Origin: Macrotis lagotis
Lineage: Eukaryota; Chordata; Mammalia; Peramelemorphia; Peramelidae
Reading direction: 5' to 3'
Length of the DNA stretch: 64,000 bases
Assembly: GCF_037893015.1 (NCBI RefSeq)
Contig: NC_133666.1
Span: forward strand, 469,025,454-469,089,453
The first letter of the stretch is position 1, and each line of letters starts with the position of its first letter. Below the pieces are notes generated by a model. The model searched no databases, was not told the DNA's origin, and saw nothing but the letters and a program-made list of their open reading frames with translations. Below are positions 12,371 through 24,204 of the stretch, piece after piece. The translations under genes were made by a program, and so were the position numbers.

Positions 12371-12805
12371 GTTATATGATAAAATTCAATTCAAAACTTT
12401 AGGTACCTACTCAAAAATGGGAAAAATTTAACTTCTCAACTCATATTCAAATGAGAGTACTCCTATTGGAAAAACTGGGGAGGGACAGGGAATGATCAAA
12501 AGGAATATTGATTATTCCAATTTCTGTCCACCTGGCAAATAAGCACTTCCACTGTGGGACTATGTTGGATAAGCAACCAAATTGAGCAATTCAGTGAATC
12601 AGGCGATGACAATCTGCAAGAAAAGGCAAATGATTCTCCTGAGGAGCCAGGTTTGAAATCTTCAGAGAGACTTTTTTTTTCATAACTCTTTCTACTACAG
12701 TTATTAAGTGGAAGCATACCATAATCACAATTACAGTTCTTATCTCATATAACTATGCTTTATACTTATTTGTGCATCATATCTGAATATGAGCTCCATG
12801 TCTCA

Positions 12806-12926
12806 GGCACAGATCTCCCCCAGTACCTCACAGAATATTCCCTGTGCATAGATACATAATAGATGGCACAGATCTCCCCCAGTACTTCACAGAATATTCC
12901 CTGTTTATAAATAGATACATAATAGA
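12806..12926. repeat. Tandem duplication of a 59-base unit
   Basis: GGCACAGATCTCCCCCAGTA starts at 12806 and again at 12865; the units differ by a substitution or two and a few inserted bases in the second. A local duplication inside an old repeat tail. Confidence 0.9.
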
Positions 12927-12929
12927 CAC

Positions 12930-14000
12930 TTACTAAAATGAATAGTTCTATGTATGGAGAACTTATTAAATGGTCATTCAGAGTTGCAACCCTGGCTATA
13001 GTAATAAATCTTTGTGCTTCTATTAACATCCTAATCTCTTAATTAGACAAACTCTGATCAATGCAAAGCCTATATCTGAAACAGTCAAGACAATGAAAAA
13101 AAGTAATTTGCTATTTGCTTTATTTCTCTGTAGACTTGAAAGCAGTCCCTTCCAGGTTCCATTTTCTTTTCTGCCAGAAGCCCCCAAAAGATTCATATCA
13201 TTTAGAACAGCTGTGATTCAATAACTTTTTACATTTCTGCTCAGAAAGAGCCCTGGACATGAAATCAAGTGATCTGGGAATGAATTCTGACTCTGTTATG
13301 ACTTTGGAAAAGCCAGTGTCTAGGTTCTCAGATTCCTTAATTCACATTTAATAATTTATTTGTTCAATGATTAGTTAATCAAAAGCCTACATCATATATG
13401 CCAAGTCCTGAAGATATTACAATGAAAATGAGACTTAGGAGAAGAGAGGGGACCCTGGTAAATGATAACTACTTAAGTAAAGGTATGGAGTTGGAGAATA
13501 TGGCATGTTCAAAGGATTTGCCTAAAGTCCTAGGTTCAGCTAGGGAGTTGGAGGTCTTAAAATTATAGTAACAAAATTCACATTTATATAGTGAATTAAA
13601 GTTTCTAAAAGACTTTCTATAACTCATTCTGAAGAAGAAGGTATTAATCCCCATTTTTATGATGGAGAAACTAGATCACGGGAGTTTAAAGTGACTTACC
13701 TATACAATCAACTTCTTCTGACTTCCAGTCAAGGCTTTGTTGGGGCAAATATCATTTTTCTGAAATGATGTTTGTTCTCTAGAACATTGCCAGTACCCAG
13801 TAGATGTTTACTGTTTTTTAAAATTAAATTTTTATTATATAATATAATATTAAAGAGGTTGAATAGTTGAATTGAGCTTATATTATGCAGAATCTTGAAT
13901 TCTGCCAAGTCAAGGAGTTTGTATGTAGATCAAGTCAGCTTTTCTATACTGATTAACACATGTATTTGGTGTAAATTTATTTCACACAATTTTGTTTTGT
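12930..14000. other. No gene; scattered old repeat pieces
   Basis: About 13350-13430 resembles the L2-type 'gattagttaatcaaaagcctac ... ccaagtcctgaagatat' tail. About 13640-13720 has a MIR-like 'ccccatttttatgatggagaaact' patch on the minus strand. No coding signal. Confidence 0.4.
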
Positions 14001-14045
14001 TTTGTGTGTATTTGTGTATGTGTATGAGAGAATGAGAGACAGACT

Positions 14046-14049
14046 GACA

Positions 14050-14129
<80 letters not shown>

Positions 14130-14131
14130 AA
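14046..14131 (+). repeat. Compound (GA)n-(GACA)n microsatellite
   Basis: GAGAGA run followed by about nine GACA/CAGA units. Explains the Arg/Glu-rich artefactual open frame. Confidence 0.97.
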
Positions 14132-14491
14132 GGGAGAGCAAGAGAAAGGGAAATAAGCCCTATCTCTTCTTTGAGAACTACATGCTCTAGAAGGCTGTGT
14201 CCTCTTCTTATTTGCTATGCTGAAAGGAAGCAGCAGTGCTCTCTGCCAAAATCCTCATGTCTAATGTTCAAAATATGTTATTGAAAAAATGGTTAATAGG
14301 GAACTGAAACTATCACTTTTGGAGGGTTCCCAGGATTGCTGTGAGAGGATTTTTGTAAGCATTTATCACAGAGTCTGATTCATAGCATATACTAAATAAA
14401 TGTGTGGAGGTAGGCTATTAAATTAACTATTTTTGATTTACCTTGCTACTCCATTTTCATTGAATGCTAAGGAAGTATCATGGATATCAGT

Positions 14492-14714
14492 CCTTAAGGT
14501 GGTACAGTGGATAGATTAATCTTCTTGACTTCAAATCCAGCCTCAGATACCTATTAGCTGTGTGACCCTGTGCAAAGCACTTAACCCTGTTGGGCTCACT
14601 TTCCTTATCTGTAATATGAACTGGAAAAGGAAAGGGCAACTCCAGCATCTTTGCCAAGAAAATCCCAAATAGAGTCATGAAGAATTGGACAGGACTAAAA
14701 TTATTGAACAAGAA
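14492..14714 (+). mobile_element. tRNA-derived SINE with RTE/BovB-like 3' end
   Basis: CCTTAAGGTGGTACAGTGGATAG head, TTAGCTGTGTGACCCTGTGC box, then AACTGGAAAAGGAAAGGGCA, CATCTTTGCCAAGAAAATCCC and the tail AGAGTCATGAAGAATTGGAC. The 'catgaagagtcggacacgactgaa' ending is shared with RTE LINEs. Confidence 0.85.
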
Positions 14715-14899
14715 GAAAATTAAGGAGAGTAGAACGATGTCATAGAGACTGGAGTACGGCAGTACTAAGAATGTCAATTGTATGTGCATTTTGTCTATTT
14801 ACTTCATTAGAATGTTTATTCTCTGAGGGCAGGGATTATATATGAGTGAGTCAAATTGTGAATTTTGTCAAATTGTGTCAAATTGTGAAAATTGTGAAT

Positions 14900-15070
14900 T
14901 AAGTGCCATTATTATTATTATACTTTAACAGATGAGGAAACTGAGGCAGACAGGTAATCCATGATTTTCCCTGGGTCACACATCTAGCTAGTGTCGGAGG
15001 GCAAATCTGAACTCATGTCTTCCTGATTCCAGGCCAAGAACTCTATTCACTGCATCATCCAGCTGTCTTA
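14900..15070 (-). mobile_element. MIR/CORE-type SINE, antisense
   Basis: Plus-strand AACAGATGAGGAAACTGAGGC, GGGTCACACATCTAGCTAGTG and CTCTATTCACTGCATCATCC are the reversed SINE core, internal boxes and head. Confidence 0.85.
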
Positions 15071-15134
15071 TGACATATATATGATGTTCTAACTCATTAA
15101 CTTTGCCTTTGACCATTTATCATTTACCATAGTT

Positions 15135-15305
15135 TAAAAAGCTGAACTTGAAGCTAAGGAGATCTGCCTCAGTTATTAGCAGTGTGACCCTAGGTAAGTC
15201 ATTTAGACTCAGGCTCATTTATCATCCATCTCTAAGGTGGGGATTACAATAGACTTTACCTTATAGAGTTTCTGGGTGAACCAAATAAGATAATGTATAT
15301 CCAAT
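15135..15305 (+). mobile_element. MIR-type SINE
   Basis: AGTGTGACCCTAGGTAAGTC, CATCCATCTCTAAGGTGGGGATTACAATAG and GGGTGAACCAAATAAGATAATG match the MIR order (B box, core, 3' part). Confidence 0.7.
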
Positions 15306-16310
15306 ACTTTTTGCCTCTTTAAACACATAGTCAACATACTACAATCTTGTTCTTATATAATTTTTTAGTGATATGAATTGTAGATGGTTTATATACAATA
15401 CTTAAATCATTCCATATTTGAAAGAATCACTGGTATTATCTTCTTTTTGTAGTAGACATATGATATCTTCTACTAAGAAAACTGTGGTCAGACTTGCATC
15501 TAAAAGGAAGCTGACAATTCATGTGCCACTGTAAGAATTTATGCAATAATTATGGATTTCCATTTCCATTTTCTTCAAGGGTTCCTCCTCTCCTACATTT
15601 TTTTCTTTCTCAAGCCTCTCTAAGTAACATTTTCGATTCATAGTGAATTATTTTGTCCTTTGCATTTATTTGACCATTTGTATTGCTTTAAACTTTTGTC
15701 TAAGGCATTGAATCATTAATTAAGATAATCTAGAACTTTTTTATAGACTCTTGGTTTTTGGATTCTCTTTCCCATATATCTTTTTTTGTGACCTTCATTT
15801 GAATGATATAAATTCAGGTTTTCTTTTTCCTACTGAGAACACCAGTTGAATATTGCTGCAATCTTCTAATGACAGCATAAAATGATGTTACCATAGTGAC
15901 TTTTGACATTTAGAGACTGATAACTTTACCTTTCCTTCAATGATTCTTACTGCTAAATAGCCATTGTCTGTACCATTGTGTAAACATCCAGAAATATTTT
16001 TATACTTTCTATAACATATTATGGAGCAATGCTTTAATTTGAGATGGTTATGACTAATGGTTGATTTTTTGAATTATTCAGTGTTAGAGTAATTGGCCAA
16101 TTATTTGGTCTATTTACTGGATTTATGCCAATCTCAAAAAAGGCTTTTCAGAATTCTAGTCTAAGTATGCCTATCTCCTTTTTGAAATCACAAAAAGGAA
16201 ATTTATTTTTTATCTATTTTGTTCTGAAATATAATATTATATTCATTTGAAGATTTTTTAACTTCAAGTTCTTTATCCTTTATAAAGTTGTTTACATAAT
16301 TGTTAGTATA
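15306..16310. other. No gene or clear repeat recognised
   Basis: AT-rich; no long open frame and no repeat I could name with confidence. Confidence 0.5.
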
Positions 16311-16311
16311 T

Positions 16312-16435
16312 CTTTCCCATCAAACTGTGAACTCCTTGAGAGATCAAAGATTGTTTTTTTCCTTTCTTTGTGTGTCCAGTGCTTAGCAGAATCCCTGACA
16401 CATAAATGATGTTTGTTGACTGACTGATTGACCCT
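16312..16435 (+). repeat. L2-like LINE tail
   Basis: CAAACTGTGAACTCCTTGAGAG, GTGTGTCCAGTGCTTAGCAGA and GTTTGTTGACTGACTGATTG follow the L2-related tail closely. Confidence 0.65.
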
Positions 16436-17049
16436 TCTGACCTGAAACCACCATTATGATCTTCAGCTTGACACAGAGGATAATATTGTAAATGGTACTT
16501 CTTTATACTGGAAGGAAAAGAATTACCAATACTCCATCTCCTGGAAATACTTTATCGATGACATTTTATTAAAATAGACAAGCCATGAGTATGTGTGAAA
16601 ATATCACAGTATTTTCATTATGTGCCTGTTCTAGTTCATAAGAAAAATGAAGGCATATTACTAACTACATACAACATGGTTTCATACAAATTTGATGGAA
16701 TGATATACCTTCAGGTCCAAGTTATAACACAACATATTGCCAGATGGTGTTTGGCAATTATAAGAAATAACTTCTTTTCTTAGCCTAGATTAGCTGAAAT
16801 AACAGATGAAAAAAGACAAAGACCTTCTAAATATAAAGAGGGAAACTTTGAAGAACTTCAGATCAATCAGGTGGAAGGAATGAAAAGTGTATTTCAGTGT
16901 TGGTCCTGGGAGAACATGTCAATAGGAAGAAATTGGGTGTCAGTGAAAGTCAGCAAATGGGAAGAGTGGGAGAGGAAAAAAAAACAAGATTGAAGGATGA
17001 AGGGTAGAGAGAGAAACATTGTAATTTTTTCCCCTTTGTATATTAGAGA

Positions 17050-17950
17050 CAAAAATTCTAATTTAGAAAATGCTATAATCTTTTCCTTTTTTCTGTATTG
17101 TTATAATATTGTCCTTTCTGTATTGGTCTTTTACTTATAGGCAAACCTAACAAGGAATATCCCCTCCTCAATTAACGAACCCTATTCCAAACAGGCACTC
17201 TCTAAAAACAGTTAATCTTTGAAACTGTTAAACCTTTTCCATTCTCTATGCTGATCCTGTGTCAGTATGGTACATACTCCTATGTAAATTGGTGACTTCC
17301 TAGTTATTTCACCAGGCCCTCCTAGTTATATATTATATATTCCCTAAGCCTTTCCCTTGTTAACAAACTAGTATCTCTAGTTGTGGTACTATAAAACCTA
17401 ATTCCTGAACCCCCTCTGAACCCAACTCTGAACCCCTCCAGACGGATTCATGAAAACAACCTTATGTTAAGCCGCTCCTAACCTACTCTCTGGTTACCAC
17501 CCTAACTCCTCTCCAGTTCTGCCCTAACTTCCCCCAAGAGTTCTTTGAAAAAGTCCATCTTTCCCTCTCCAGGATGTTAATTTCTGATATTTCAGTACAG
17601 CTACTACCTTGTGACTGTTCCAATCTTTTCTTCTTCTTCCCTCCCCCGCCACCTTTCCCCTTCTTAACTGCCTGCTGCTGCTCTCACTAATTCAAGCTTG
17701 ATTCCACACTTGTAGCTTTCCTTCTTTTCTTAACTTCAATATGTCTATTAAACTCATTTTATTTACTTTTTCACTCCTTTAAATAATTGTGAATTAACAT
17801 AATTTTTTGCAGTAACTGAGGAATTAAAGTTTATGGCCTTTTCTTTCACTCCTGGATCAGAGAAATCTTGTGATTTCTTCACCCATAAATGAACCCCAGC
17901 AGGTCTTTGCAAACTCTCTCCTTAGGAGTTCCCCCTCCTAGGCATCCTAC
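17050..17950 (+). mobile_element. Possible solo LTR of an endogenous retrovirus-like element
   Basis: C-rich region of unusual composition with promoter-like GTACTATAAAACC at about 17385 and a polyadenylation-like ATTAAACTCATTTTA at about 17747, about 360 bases apart, followed by a C/T-rich part: the order expected of U3-R-U5. No internal viral region was seen, so if real it is a solo LTR. The family is not known; ends are guesses. Confidence 0.35.
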
Positions 17951-18900
17951 ATCAATTCACCCTGAATTAAGATTAAAGCAAGTTTGTTACCTATGGAATA
18001 AATTTTCCACTAATCAAAGTGGAAAGGGGTGATAGCTTTAGATTGGGTTAGTTTTAAAGTGGATGGGTATGTGGGAGCCAATAGTAAGCAACCAAGAATT
18101 GAGATTGAATTATGAAAATCAAGGGTCAAGAATCACTGAAATGGGGAACATATGACTAGGTGAAAATTAATGATAGGTTATCAATATCACTGGAGTTTGG
18201 TCTCAGGGTTTTAGGCAGTTCATAAAAGGTGACTAAGTAGGTGGAACTGATAGAATGATTTTTCCTCCCTGAAGACAATTTCAGATAGACTAAGCTAAAA
18301 CACAAGTATGTGTATGTGGAGTGGGGGAGGTTGGGTGAATGAATAGAGCATGATTTAATGACATTATCTCTGTCCAACTGGGCAGATATAAGCCAGGCTA
18401 GAAGGTAGACAGAGAAAGCACAGTTCAGTATGGCATCTTTCCTTGTCCCATACAAACAGAAAGAGGCTAGGCAAAGATGAGTTGGGTTGTTATCTCTCTG
18501 TTGTCTACAGACAGGAAGGGTGCCTTGCAAGTAGAAGAGGGCAGCTTAGAAAATTGGCATCACCCCCAATTCTAATCAACTTTAACTATTTCTTTGACTC
18601 ATAGAAGCAGTTGCATTGTGCCAATCTGAGTATTTACTAATCCAATCTCCAGAGTCCAGTTTGTTAAAGTTTCAGGTTCCTTCCAGATCTTGGAACACAA
18701 AAAGTCTCTACCACACAATAGTCTATCTTATAACCTCTATTTCATCATTTCACAACAATTTCTCCTTTCTGTCTACCCTCCACCACCCCCCTTCCATGGC
18801 ATGAGCAATTATACAAGCTAATAATAATCTATGCCAGGAATATTCCCATTCACTATATAGATGGTTTTGTTTCTTTTGAATTTCATACAATAGAAGGTCC
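17951..18900. other. No gene recognised
   Basis: A 124-codon minus-strand frame at 18156-18530 shows no domain, no splice context and no repeat match; it is probably chance. Confidence 0.45.
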
Positions 18901-18907
18901 TAGTATC

Positions 18908-19056
18908 TTTTTTTTAGTTTTTTTTGCAAGGCAATGGGGTTAAGTGACTTGCCCAAGGTCACACACAGCTAGGTAATTATTAAGTGTCTGAGGTCATATT
19001 TGTACTCAGGTCCTCCTGACTCCAGGACCAGTGCTCTATTCAGCTGGCTGCCCCGG
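18908..19056 (-). mobile_element. Short tRNA-derived marsupial SINE, antisense
   Basis: Plus strand: T-rich start, TTTGCAAGGCAATGGGGTTAAG, CCAAGGTCACACACAGCTAGG, AATTATTAAGTGTCTGAGG and the reversed head CTCTATTCAGCTGGCTGCCCC. Same family as 7141-7274. Confidence 0.93.
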
Positions 19057-19780
19057 CCTTTTGAATTTCCTCCAACTGAAAAGGTTCTACTACCTCTGAT
19101 GCCAAGCCCCACCTCCATAGCAACTGTAAAGAAGGAGTCAATAAGTCGGTCCAACAACCAGACAATCCTTTATCCTGCTTTCATGTTTCTTCTTATATAA
19201 TTTGGCTGTTGCCCCAAATTCCTGTTCCTTGGAATACCTGGATTGTGGCACTCTTCCACTGATGACCATCAACAAAGCAATACACATGGTAGATAGCCAG
19301 ACTTTAGATCAATGTTCAGGTACATTTAAAACACATTTACACCAATGTGTTATTTTCCCCTCTATTTCTTTGGTTTTTAGTGTTTATAATCACAAGACAA
19401 TTACTGGGCAGAAGTCAACCATTATTTGAACCAAAGCTACTCCTTATTAATGGTCCATAGAGTTCTGGGCAAAGCAAAAGAATGATGAGATGGAATCATC
19501 TGAAAAGGTTCATTAATATTTCACTGTCATATTACATCAGTCCAGGTGCCAGGAGGCTGCATGATTCATAATTTAATATCAATAGCACACTGTTCCCTGA
19601 TGTGTTGTTAAGGATTTAAGAAACCTATGGCATGAAGGGTCAACACATGTGTTGGCAGCTTCTGAGGTCAGACTCGGGGCTGCTCCTTACAAGGCTGAGC
19701 TGCAGGAGGGTGGCCTGTCTGAAATGTCATAGAGACACAGCTCAGTAAGGCTAGTATAGGAAAAAGAAAGTCTCAATTTC
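19057..19780. other. No gene recognised
   Basis: Overlapping short open frames on both strands without domains. No repeat named. Confidence 0.45.
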
Positions 19781-19781
19781 C

Positions 19782-19876
<95 letters not shown>
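19782..19876 (+). repeat. (GT)n microsatellite, about 46 units
   Basis: Long, almost pure GT tract ending GTGCGTAAAAC. Such tracts can form Z-DNA and are highly variable. Two open frames of poly-CV and poly-TH are artefacts. Confidence 0.99.
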
Positions 19877-19878
<2 letters not shown>

Positions 19879-21295
19879 AAAACTATTCTTACGTATGAGA
19901 TTCACAGCAGTGAGGAAAATGCTTTCTCCATAGAGGAAAGTACAGAATTTGAAGTTTCCAAGAAACCATACTGTGAAAGAGACCTCACCAAGAACACAGA
20001 GACCTGGAATGTCTTGAGAGCAATTACTGGTTGTGTAAAATTAATAACAGATGAAAATGAGTTTCATCTTTAAATATATGAATTTGATTTGGTGAAAATT
20101 TTTTTAACTCTTTGTAAAAAGTGTTTAAGCTCACAAAATTCTTTTACATTTAGTTAAAGTCTATATCCTGTAACTTAAGCCAAACAAAACCTATGAAACC
20201 TCTGCCACTCATTGCCACAGCTGGTCTAGACAGCAGACCAGGCTGTTTCTACGTCAAATACTTTCCACTCATCCAGGCCCTTCATTAGCCTTTCCTCCCA
20301 TTTCTCTTTTGTAGGTCTTCCTTTTTCTTCTTTAGATGTGTAGTCATCTCCTAAGATATGCCCTCAAGAAAAATACTCTGATAATCATTTTTCAGAGTAA
20401 ATTTCACTCACTGGTTTTACTTCTCCTAGACAAAATTTTAACTTTGTATTTTCACTTTCAACTTTAACCTTTCAATCTTAATTTCCTCAAATGTTAAATT
20501 GGAATGAATACACACTTACCTCAAAAGATAGTTGTGAGGATCAAATGAGATAGCATATCTAATAGTTAGGTGGACATACTACTTCCATGAATAATTATGA
20601 CACAAAATAATACATGATGAGTACTTGAAAAAATATTATCATATGAAAGAAAAATCATTTCTGGGAAAATAGATCAAGGAAAGATTCTTAGGGAAGGGAC
20701 ATTCCAATACTCCTTTCAATGGTAAATAGAAATTCAGTTGGGGCAGGTTGAAGAAGGAAGAGATGAGAGCAATAAGGAAAGTCCCCTTTCAATATTGTTA
20801 TTATTGTTTTGACTTGTTCTCAAATATATCAGTATGATGTTTTCACTCTTAAGTGAATTGGATTTAAGACTTTTCTCTAGAACTCAACCAAGCTATCCTC
20901 ATCACCACTCTTACTCCCACTTCCATTCCATTTCTAGGGCTATAATCACTCCTACCACTTTCTGGCCTGAGGCATTCAGTGAAGACAAAATTTTGTGATG
21001 TCAGTGCACTGGAGAGGAGAAGAAAAGGATTGGAAAAGAACAGTTATAATTGTAGTGGCATGGATAAAGTCTCACATCTCAGTTTGATGAAATTTCTGTA
21101 GTTAATTATTTGTCCCTTTTCTATTTCCTCCATCCTATCCAACTAATTGAGGATCAAATAGCATTTGTGGGAATCCTGGGTCTCAACTAGCATGTTGTCT
21201 ACATGAAAGAATCTTGAATTGGGGAAACCAGTTCAACCAATTGGACAAACCATCTGCTCTCAGGTGTCTACAACACTGCCCTTTATCATATATTT
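19877..21295. other. No gene recognised
   Basis: About 20495-20600 resembles MIR ('caaatgttaaattggaatgaatac ... gttgtgaggatcaaatgagata'). The rest is unassigned. Confidence 0.4.
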
Positions 21296-21297
21296 TT

Positions 21298-21447
21298 CCT
21301 TCTTTGCCTATTCTTCCCTCCCTCTTTCTTTCTTTTCATTTCTTTCTTCTTCCCCCCCTTCCTCTCTCCCTCCTTCCTTTCCTCTCTCCCTCCTTTCTTC
21401 TCTTCCTTTTTTTTCTTTCCTTCTTTCCTTCCTTTTCTTCTTCCTTC
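21298..21447. repeat. Pyrimidine-rich (TTCC/CCTT) tract
   Basis: About 150 bases almost without purines on the plus strand. The Ser/Pro/Phe-rich and Arg/Lys/Glu-rich frames on either strand are artefacts. Confidence 0.95.
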
Positions 21448-21735
21448 TATATTTATTACACACCATTATTAAGCACCACTGTATGAAGCACCACTCAATT
21501 AGGTGCTGGAGACCATGCAAAATACAAATGTCCATTCTAATTTTACTTTTTGTATCCTTAAGGAACTTAAGCAAAGAGGGAAATAAGACATGAACAAAAA
21601 TATGCAATGACTATATATTTGATATAATGCATATGAGAATGAAATGGAAGTTCAGTAAAGTAACTTGCCTATCTGCAAATATTTATTGAGTTCTTACTCT
21701 GTGCCCAGATCTATAAACAATGATAATTAGCATCA
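21447..21735 (+). repeat. L2-like LINE tails
   Basis: TATATTTATTACACACCATTATTAAGCACCA, AGGTGCTGGAGACCATGCAAAATACAAA and CTTAAGGAACTTAAGCAAAG, then a second piece at 21675-21720 (AAATATTTATTGAGTTCTTACTCTGTGCCCAG). Confidence 0.55.
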
Positions 21736-21879
21736 GATGCTAGGAAGAGTGAGAGTAAAGGAATAACCATGAGCCAGACCTAGGAAAGGTATCCAAAGGA
21801 ATCTAGACAAGTAGACCAATTATAAAAACTATCAATTATCAATTATCAAGACTAGCAAAGCATTATATGTCTTATTACA

Positions 21880-22060
21880 TTTGATCATCACAACAACCCA
21901 ATGAAATATTATTATCCTTAATTTAGAGATGAGGAAATTGTGGGTCAAAGAGATTAATGACTTTCTTAAGTCATTATTAGTGAATAGTTGAGGCAAAATG
22001 TGAACACTGTTTTTACTGACCCTAAGTCTAGTGCTCTATCCACTAAGCCTTTCTCTGTCT
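21880..22060 (-). mobile_element. MIR-type SINE, antisense
   Basis: Plus-strand CACAACAACCCAATGAAATATTATTATCC, TTTAGAGATGAGGAAATTGTGGG and CTAGTGCTCTATCCACTAAGCC are the reversed core and head. Confidence 0.7.
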
Positions 22061-22858
22061 TTCTGGCCCAGGCTGGGCAGTTTGTGCTCAGTTCATGTGA
22101 GTTGAAGTTTATGGAAGTTTTCTAGATAAGGTATTTCATGGCCTGCTTCACTCTTTTCAACAGTAACACATGTGGATAAAGTTGATAAGTTGAAATCAGC
22201 TACACATATCTGGATATATAGCAGTGATAAGGGTGAAAGTAATATATTGGAGTGGGAGAAGTAGGATAGGGAAATAGAATGAAACCTTGGATCCATACTA
22301 TTTTTCCTCGTGGTCTAAATCTGGCAAGGGTATACTGTTTATTGGAAAAAGAAAATAAAAACACCATTTCCATCTGTTTCCTCCTGGGTTCCACTTTAGC
22401 TTCACATCTGCTTCATCCCAGATTTACAACCCAACATTCCAAGGAGAGCTGGGGAATTCTATAATTGCAATGGTGAGGGGAGTGGAGGACTCCAATTCTC
22501 CCCTTTGCCAAATATATGAAGTAATTTGTATCATACTGAGCACAAGGATGATTTCCCCTGTTTGCACAGATGAGTTAGGTTTTTTCTTATAATTCTCTTT
22601 CTGTTTGGTCTTCTGAGATGGAATGAAGCAGAGTTCAAATCTAACCTTTGACTCTTACTATCTGTGTATTTATGGGAAAGACATGTAACATCTCTAGGCC
22701 TTCATTTCTTTATCTGTAAAATCAATACTAGATGGTCTGATGTCTCCTTACCATTTCGCAATGTCTTAATCTATGTTTCTATGACTTGTGGTTGGAAATT
22801 ACTTTTGCTTAAGAACTCTCAGGAATGAACCCCTTCATCACCCTTTTAGGCATACTCA
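22061..22858. other. No gene; one MIR-like piece
   Basis: About 22625-22780 contains the MIR-like order GAGTTCAAATCTAACC, TCTCTAGGCCTTCATTTCTTTATCTGTAAAATC and GATGTCTCCTTACC on the plus strand. No coding signal elsewhere. Confidence 0.5.
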
Positions 22859-23136
22859 GGGGGCAGCTAGGTGGCATAGTGGCACCTCAGACACTTGACA
22901 CTATCTGTATGACCCTGTGAAAGTCACTTAACCCTGATTGTCTCGCATCCAGGGCCATCCAGTTGTCCTGATTCATATCTGTCCATTGGATCTAGATGAC
23001 TCTGGAGGAAAAAATGATGTTGGTGACAGCGCAGTCCCCCCTCCCCCTCTCCACTCAAATCCAAATTCTGGACTTGTCATGGAATCACCTCCCTGATGTC
23101 ATGTTTTTTTCCAAGAATAAAGGACAAACATTATCT
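22859..23136 (+). mobile_element. CORE-SINE (long form), internally shortened
   Basis: GGGGGCAGCTAGGTGGCATAG head followed directly by CACCTCAGACACTTG, so the stretch normally between them is missing. Then TTAACCCTGATTGTCTCGCA, CCAGGGCCATCCAGTTGTCC, CTGGAGGAAAAAATGATG, CTCCCTGATGTCATG and AATAAAGGACAAAC. Confidence 0.93.
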
Positions 23137-23275
23137 ATAGGTATCCTAGATTCAGTTCTATGGAAGCTCTAGTGTTCCATGACTACCAGCCTACAGCATC
23201 GCCAAGGGAAAAATGTTAAAATGATGGGACTTTTTTTCAGAGAAGAACTTAGAGTCATTAGAAGAATTATGTGTA

Positions 23276-23443
23276 GGGGTGGCTAGGTGGCACAGTGAAT
23301 AATAGAGCACTGACCCTGGAGTCAGGAGTACCTGAATTCAAATCCAGCCTCAGATACTTAATAATTACCTAGCTGTGTGGCCTTGGGCAAACCATTTAAC
23401 CCCATTGCCTTGCAAAAACTAAAAAACAAACAAACAAACAAAC
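23276..23443 (+). mobile_element. Short tRNA-derived marsupial SINE with (AAAC)n tail
   Basis: GGGGTGGCTAGGTGGCACAGTG head, ATTACCTAGCTGTGTGGCC box, CATTGCCTTGCAAAAACTAA end and an AAAC microsatellite tail (23425-23442). Confidence 0.95.
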
Positions 23444-23964
23444 CTCCAAGAATGATCTAATTTCCCAAGGCACATCTACTTTATACTCTCCTGTTTTAAT
23501 CTGGGTCTATTTCATTAATAATTTGTTTTATCTGTACAAAACACATGGACAAACTCTATGCGTGGTGATCTACATGTTATAATCTGAAGAATCAGCTTTC
23601 TTCAACTGTTTGTTTTTTCTTGTGTGGACTGTTAGACTGTCCTCTTATGTGTGAATGAGGATTCCATCTAGGTGCAATTCCTAGGGACTTGAGGTATTTA
23701 GCACCATATTAGCAAATAGGACCATCTGATGGAGTTCACAATTTAGAAGAAATCCTTTAGTTTTGATGATGCACAGGACTTCTTCCCTAACAGTAACACA
23801 AATCTCCAGCGAATATGCATTTTTTGTTTCATACTTTTCTTGTTATTAATAATTAGAAGGTCATCGAACAAAGTAAGCTCTGTTGTTTCATCATTTGGGC
23901 GGTATAATGGGGCTAATGACACCTTTTAAAATAAGATAACAGGTGAAATACATTGTAAATATTA

Positions 23965-24014
23965 GAGTATTTGTTATTATTATTATTATTATTATCACTA
24001 TTATTATTATTGTC
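23965..24014 (+). repeat. (ATT)n microsatellite
   Basis: TTATTATTATT run with one CAC interruption. Confidence 0.93.
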
Positions 24015-24200
24015 TTGGACTTAGAGTCAGGAAAACCTGAGATGAAATATGGGTGCAAATGATATTTGGATTGAGCCTGGATAAGTCATTCAATTTTTCT
24101 CTGCCCCAATTTCCTCAACCATATAATGATAATAATAACAGTACTTATACCACAGGGATATTTTGAGGCTCAAATGATGTCATGTATGTAAAGTGCTCCA
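24014..24200 (+). mobile_element. MIR-type SINE
   Basis: TTGGACTTAGAGTCAGGAAAACC, AGCCTGGATAAGTCATTCAATTT, CCTCAACCATATAATGATAA and ATTTTGAGGCTCAAATGATG follow MIR order. Confidence 0.7.
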
Positions 24201-24204
24201 TATT

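Noticed and set aside
18156-18530. 124-codon minus-strand open frame
   Set aside because: No recognisable domain, no splice or promoter context, ordinary composition; likely chance.
19687-20073. Open frames of poly-His/Thr and poly-Cys/Val on the two strands
   Set aside because: They are translations of the GT microsatellite.
21214-21607. Ser/Phe/Pro-rich and Arg/Glu-rich open frames of 90-124 codons
   Set aside because: They come from the pyrimidine-rich tract and an L2-like tail; no domain.
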